Positions 60,124-64,000 of a stretch of 64,000 nt of DNA are shown here, one piece after another. A program made the position numbers and the translations under genes. The notes beneath the pieces were generated by a model. The model had not been told where the DNA came from. It did not search any database and saw nothing but the letters and a program-made list of their open reading frames with translations. Numbering within the stretch: the first letter of the stretch is position 1; each line of letters begins with the position of its first letter. The DNA is from JAENVU01 sp046598395 (GTDB taxonomy: Bacteria > Actinomycetota > Acidimicrobiia > IMCC26256 > JAENVU01), in contig JBKJIQ010000006.1 in NCBI GenBank assembly GCA_046598395.1, positions 1 through 64,000 of the forward strand, written 5' to 3'.

Positions 60124-61184
60124 GGAGCGGACCGTGCTCGAGCCTCGCGTCGGTCATCGGAGCGGAGTTCAGCCTCGGCGCGTTGCGGGAGCTTGCGCCC
60201 GTGGGCACGCAACTCCCCACATTGCTCGAAGCGGATCGCAGGGAACCCGACGAACCTCCGATCAATGCCATGACCTGAACACTGGAGTCCTTCCCCGCGC
60301 TGTTCGCGGCCGGCGACTGGGACAGATTCGCGCAGGCCTACGCGGACTGGACGATGGTGGTCGACGACCGCCGGGGCGGCGTGAGCGCGGGCATCGTCCC
60401 GGGCCGGGACGCGGTCATGGAACTCGTGCACGGGTTACACGACGTCGGGTTCCGCACGGTGACCAACCTCCCGATCGCCGTCCGCGGCGAACGACTCGCG
60501 CTCTTCCGCCGGGTCTGGCACAACCCGGAAGGCTTTGACCTGCCGATGCTGGTGCTCACGGAGGCCGCTCCATCCGGGCAGGTCGGATACCAGATCATGT
60601 GGGACCTCGAGGATCTCGAAACGGCTATGGCCGAACTCGACCGCCGCGTCGTCGAGGTCGAAACGCCCGACGCCGACCTCTCCAACGCCGCGACTCGGTT
60701 ACTCGCTCCGTACCCCGAGAAATTTGCGGCGCGCGACTGGGGGTGGATCGGCGCCATGATCGACGAGCACGCTGTGAGCGACGATCGCCGCACCGCCGTG
60801 AGCGGTGGAGTCGTGACGGGCGGGGACGCGATCCTGGCGCTCACCCGTGGTTTGGAAGACGTCGGCTTCGCCACGATGTCCGAGCAACCCATCGCGATCC
60901 GCGGCGAACGACTCGTCTTGACCATTCGCACCTGGCACGACCCGCATGGCTTCGACCTCCCGCTCCTCGCCTGCATGGAGTTCGGGGAGAACGGTCGGAT
61001 GGTCGCGAACATCATGTTCGACCCCGAGGATCTCGATGCCGCGACCGTCGAACTCGACCGCCGCCACACAGCACTGGAAGCCGAATCCGCGCCGACGCCG
61101 CGCTTGACAGCCGCAATGAGCGGGGCGAAGGTTGGCGTAGACCCCGGCGAAGCAGACCCGGGAATGAGGGGGAACGATGAGTGA
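60078..61184 (+). pseudogene. Broken cyclase-ATPase: remnants and two tandem NTF2-like repeats
   Basis: After the frameshift, one frame reads ASVIGAEFSLGALRELAPVG, reaches a TGA at 60276-60278, and then continues without a break to 61184 as two tandem units. Unit 1 starts FPALFAAGDWDRFAQAYADW and unit 2 starts PEKFAARDWGWIGAMIDEHA. Both share DDRR, RGERLAL/RGERLVL, GFDLP and a closing DLEDLETAMAELDRR / DPEDLDAATVELDRR. They are NTF2/SnoaL-like and resemble the C-terminal repeats of large actinobacterial cyclase-ATPases. No start codon fits the beginning of unit 1 (ATG at 60354 cuts it), so it is probably the 3' end of the same decayed gene. It overlaps the SnoaL gene by 8 bp. Confidence 0.65.
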
Positions 61185-61518
61185 ACCGCTCGGAATCGTC
61201 GAAGTCTTCGGCACGGCTTGGGGCAATCACGATCTCGACGCCTGCCTCGCGTTGGTGACCGACGACTGCGTGTTCGACGCTACCGGCCCCGCACCGGACG
61301 GAACGCGCTGCGAAGGCAAGGACGCGATCCGCGCCGCGTGGCAACCGATCTTCGACGACCGCGCGAGCAAGTTCGAGGCCGAGGAGACGTTCGCCGCCGG
61401 TGACCGCGTGATTCAACTCTGGCGGTACTCGTGGGCCGACGGCCACATCCGCGGCGTCGACGTGTTCAAGGTCCGCGACGGTCTCGTCGCGGAAAAGTTC
61501 TCGTACGTGAAGGGGTAA
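61177..61518 (+). CDS. SnoaL-like (NTF2-fold) protein
   Basis: 113 residues from the ATG at 61177. VFGTAWGNHDLDACLALVTDDCVFDATGPAPDG and GKDAIRAAWQPIFDD and the late SWADGHIRGVDVFKVRDGLVAEKFSYVKG are the typical strands of the SnoaL-like fold. It binds or converts a small substrate; no catalytic set is evident. The gene starts inside the end of the remnant and may be a third relative of the tandem units. Confidence 0.85.
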   Translation: MSEPLGIVEVFGTAWGNHDLDACLALVTDDCVFDATGPAPDGTRCEGKDAIRAAWQPIFDDRASKFEAEETFAAGDRVIQLWRYSWADGHIRGVDVFKVRDGLVAEKFSYVKG

Positions 61519-61525
61519 CGCACCA

Positions 61526-62107
61526 ATGACCGCCGGCCCCCACATCCTCACGCTGCACCAACACGCGCTCGATGCCACCCGCTCGGTCGTCACCGGGATC
61601 GGCGGCCTGGACTGGGACGCGCCCACACCGTGCGCGGAGTGGAACGTGCGCGAGCTGCTCAACCACGTGGTGACCGGCAACTGGTGGGCGGCGCGGCTTG
61701 GGGCCGGCGCGACCATCGCCGAGGTCGGCGATGAACTCGATGGTGACCAGCTCGGCGCCGACCCGCTCGCGTCCTACAACCACTCCGCGACTGCGGCGGC
61801 GAGCGCGTTCGCAGCACCGGGCGCGCTCGAAGCGCCGTGCGCGGTCTCCTACGGACCCGTCCCCGGCTCGGTATACGCAGGGCACCGTTTCCTCGACGTC
61901 TTGATTCACGGCTGGGACCTTGCGACGGCGACTGGCCAGGAGCCCACGCTGTCCGCCGATCTCGTCGCCGGCTGTTGGCAGACCCTCGAACCCCAACTCG
62001 ACATGCTGCGCGCCAGCGGAATGTTCGGCCCCAACCTCGCGATTCCCGACGATGCCGATTCCGAGACCCGCCTCCTCCTCACCCTCGGCCGTCGCCCCCA
62101 CGTCTGA
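61526..62107 (+). CDS. TIGR03086-family metal-binding protein (DinB-like)
   Basis: 193 residues. HALDATRSVVTGIGGLDWDAPTPCAEWNVRELLNHVVTGNWWAA and GHRFLDVLIHGWDLATATGQ carry the three histidine positions of the DinB/mycothiol-dependent maleylpyruvate isomerase-like fold. The full pattern matches the TIGR03086 family of actinobacteria. Function unknown. It follows the SnoaL-like gene by 7 bp, so they may be co-transcribed. Confidence 0.88.
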   Translation: MTAGPHILTLHQHALDATRSVVTGIGGLDWDAPTPCAEWNVRELLNHVVTGNWWAARLGAGATIAEVGDELDGDQLGADPLASYNHSATAAASAFAAPGALEAPCAVSYGPVPGSVYAGHRFLDVLIHGWDLATATGQEPTLSADLVAGCWQTLEPQLDMLRASGMFGPNLAIPDDADSETRLLLTLGRRPHV

Positions 62108-62133
62108 GCAGTGAAGTACCAGCCCCCGTCGGT

Positions 62134-63198
62134 ATGGCATGGCAGTGGCCGTCGCTTTGGTATAGAAGGGGGAAGACCGAAACTGCTGAACGACGGGCCA
62201 CCCCCGGCCAGTTCCTCCTCACCGGATCAGCCACCCCGGCAGCCGGTGCCATCGGTCATTCCGGCGCGGGCCGAATCGTGACCGTCCGAATGCGACCGAT
62301 GTCCCTTGCTGAGCGATACCCCGGCATGACGACCGTGAGCCTCACAACACTGCTCTCCGGCTCGAAGCCGGCCCTCGACGGAGCAACCGCACTCACCTTG
62401 TCGGACTACGCCGAGGAGATCGTGGGCTCCGGATTCCCCGAGATCCGATCACTGACCGGACGCGCTCGGCGTCGCCAACTCGACGGCTACCTGGACCGCA
62501 TCGTCGAACGCGACTTCGATGAACTCGGCCACCACATTCGAAATGCCGGCGCGCTGCGCCGTTGGCTCGCGGCGTACGCGGCCGCAAGCTCGACCACGGC
62601 CTCGTACGAGATCATCCGCGACGCGGCGTCGTCGGGACAATCCAACAAGCCGAACAAGGCAACCACCATCCCGTACCGCGCCACGCTTGAACAGCTCTGG
62701 ATGATCGACGACGTGCCCGCGTGGCTCCCAAGCAGAAACCACCTCCGTCGACTCGCGAGCGCGAGTGTTCATCAACTCGCCGACCCGGCGCTGGCGGCCT
62801 CTCTTCTCGGCGTAGACGTCGATGCCCTCCTCGACCACCACGAGACCGGACCTGCCATGCCGCGCGACGGCACGCTTCTCGGCGCACTGTTTCAATCCCT
62901 CGTCACCCAATCGGTACTCGTCTACGCGCAAGCGAGCGAGTCGCGTGTTGGTCACTTGCGAACCCATGGCGGTGAACATGAGATCGACCTCATCGTCGAA
63001 CGACGAGACGGACGGGTGTTAGCGCTCGAAGTCAAGCTGGCGCACTCGGTCACGGACTCCGACGTGCGTCATCTCCGGTGGCTCTCCGACCGGATTGGGC
63101 CTGACCTCCTCGATGCTGTCGTGGTCACCACCGGCAACGAGGCATACCGGCGGCGTGATGGCATCGGCGTCATCCCCGCCGCACTCCTCACGCACTGA
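62134..63198 (+). pseudogene. 5'-truncated ATPase with DUF4143-type C-terminal domain
   Basis: The frame from the ATG at 62134 has about 20 residues with no family match, then abruptly starts with PGQFLLTGSATP, which in intact AAA/DUF4143 ATPases lies after the Walker A and Walker B motifs. The rest is normal: RMRPMSLAER, GGFPEIR-like GSGFPEIRSL, LDGYLDRIVERDFDELG, LEQLWMIDDVPAWLP, and the C-terminal nuclease-like HEIDLIVERRDGRVLALEVKLA. About 100 residues holding the P-loop are missing, so the ATPase cannot work. The C-terminal restriction-nuclease-like fold may still be made. Confidence 0.72.
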
Positions 63199-63280
63199 TC
63201 AGTTCCGGCACGGTTCACCGCCGCGCACGCGCCATGCTGGGGTCATCAACAACCCCGATTCCCTCACCGCCGAAAATCGA

Positions 63281-64000
63281 GTGCGCCGGGCACCGCCACC
63301 GTTCCGACGGGTCAGCGTCGTGGCAGTTGAGGCGATCAACCCGCGCTTGATGCGGATCACCTTCGGCGGCCCGGAACTCGACGGCCTGATCGTGACCGAG
63401 CCGGGCGCGAGCATCCGTCTCCTGATCCCGACGACCGCGGCGGACGAGCTCGTCATCCCCACGTGGCGCGGCAACGAGTTTCTCCTGCCTAAGGACGTGA
63501 AGCCGGCGATTCGCACGTTCACCCCGTCGATGGTGGATGCGACCTCCGACCAGCTCGTCATCGACGTGGTGCTTCACGGTCGAGGCGCGGCCTCGGAGTG
63601 GGCGGCAGATGTGAGCATCGGTGACCCGGCCGCGGTTTCGGGTCCGGGCCGCGGCTATACGGTTGATGGCACCGCGTCGGGCTACCTCATCGGCGGCGAC
63701 GAGTCGGCGATTCCGGCGATCCGTCAACTGCTCCGGGCGATCCCATCGAGCATCCCCACCCGGGTACTGATCGAGGTCACAGTTCCCGACGCACGCGTCG
63801 ACCTGCCGCACTCGGACAACACCACCATCACGTGGATCACGCCTACGCCCCAATCTCCTCCCGGCACCGCGCTTGCCGACGCCCTCATCGCGGCGCAGGT
63901 GGCGGCCGAGGACCGCGTGTGGGTCGCCGGAGAGGCTGCCGCGGTGCAGCGCGTTCGCAAGCACCTCTTCACCGAGGTCGGCTTCTCCCGTGGCAACGCA
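63281..64000 (+). CDS. Siderophore-interacting protein (ferric-siderophore reductase), 3' end cut
   Basis: At least 240 residues, open to the right edge. The start is uncertain; the GTG at 63281 gives VRRAPPPFRRVSVVAVEAIN, close to the normal family N-terminus, while an earlier non-canonical ATC at 63245 would add 12 residues. MRITFGGPELDGL, then a FAD-binding region, GRGAASEWAADVSIGDPAAVSGPGRGY, YLIGGDESAIPAIRQLL and RVWVAGEAAAVQRVRKHL match the siderophore-interacting protein family, which reduces ferric siderophores with FAD and NAD(P)H. The RTFTPS stretch replaces the usual RxYTxR FAD motif. The gene stands alone. Confidence 0.85.
   Translation, partial: MRRAPPPFRRVSVVAVEAINPRLMRITFGGPELDGLIVTEPGASIRLLIPTTAADELVIPTWRGNEFLLPKDVKPAIRTFTPSMVDATSDQLVIDVVLHGRGAASEWAADVSIGDPAAVSGPGRGYTVDGTASGYLIGGDESAIPAIRQLLRAIPSSIPTRVLIEVTVPDARVDLPHSDNTTITWITPTPQSPPGTALADALIAAQVAAEDRVWVAGEAAAVQRVRKHLFTEVGFSRGNA

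Noticed and set aside
1..64000. tRNA or rRNA genes and CRISPR arrays
   Set aside because: I found no cloverleaf with a conserved T-arm, no rRNA-like stretch and no evenly spaced repeats with unique spacers on either strand; absence is by eye only.

Overview
The window is high-GC DNA with dense, short-spaced genes and frequent GTG starts. A mycothione reductase gene (44496-45887, minus) points to an actinobacterium, because mycothiol is an actinobacterial thiol. The mix of acyl-CoA dehydrogenase, DinB/TIGR03084-type proteins, a DUF222-HNH protein, LLM flavoenzymes and AAA-type adenylate cyclases suggests a member of the Acidimicrobiia or a related, poorly cultured lineage. This placement is inference from gene content only. 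I saw no rRNA, tRNA, CRISPR array or integrase gene.

Region 1 (1-12.6 kb) is a signalling and export locus. A cyclic-nucleotide-binding protein is divergent from a response-regulator adenylate cyclase. The cyclase is followed by an ABC ATPase, two FtsX-type permeases and a NarL-type membrane histidine kinase, joined by ATGA-type overlaps and two mini-ORFs. Two response regulators lie convergent to them. Another FtsX-type permease runs off the left edge. Region 2 (12.6-23.2 kb) holds a phytoene-dehydrogenase-like FAD protein, an MMPL transporter, a cytochrome P460-like lipoprotein with a strong terminator, amt-glnB, a DapB-like dehydrogenase and an orphan FtsX permease.

Region 3 (23.2-34.4 kb) is mixed metabolism: DinB-like proteins, a probable beta-propeller protein, an SDR, an acyl-CoA dehydrogenase, an SCP2-like protein, and a glutamine-synthetase-like/PuuD-like pair. 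It also holds two eroded genes, a glycosyltransferase and a CPA2 antiporter, each with internal deletions. Region 4 (34.4-44.5 kb) is a GH4 glycosidase gene divergent from a probable catabolic operon: flavin hydroxylase, SRPBCC protein, sulfatase, DapA-like aldolase, old-yellow-enzyme oxidoreductase, acyl-CoA ligase and a hydrolase. A small toxin-antitoxin-like pair sits inside this operon between two copies of a 25-bp direct repeat.

Region 5 (44.5-55.7 kb) carries a Baeyer-Villiger monooxygenase coupled to mycothione reductase, a PAP2 phosphatase, a D-aminoacylase-like hydrolase coupled to an LLM oxidoreductase, an intact 1107-aa cyclase-ATPase and a MOSC protein. Region 6 (55.7-64 kb) looks like the accessory part. 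It holds a universal stress protein, a DUF222-HNH gene bracketed by copies of the palindrome GCGTTCCGCGGAACGC, a VapBC module with an operator over its start codon, a broken cyclase-ATPase ending in two NTF2-like repeats, a SnoaL-like and a TIGR03086-like protein, a headless DUF4143 ATPase, and a siderophore-interacting protein that runs off the right edge.

The strongest candidates for something new are: the cAMP/two-component/ABC locus with its response-regulator cyclase; the palindrome-bracketed DUF222-HNH unit; the toxin-antitoxin cassette flanked by a duplicated target; and the repeated intergenic palindrome GTTCATTGTSCGKATTCC. All function calls come from reading motifs by eye; no database search was run.
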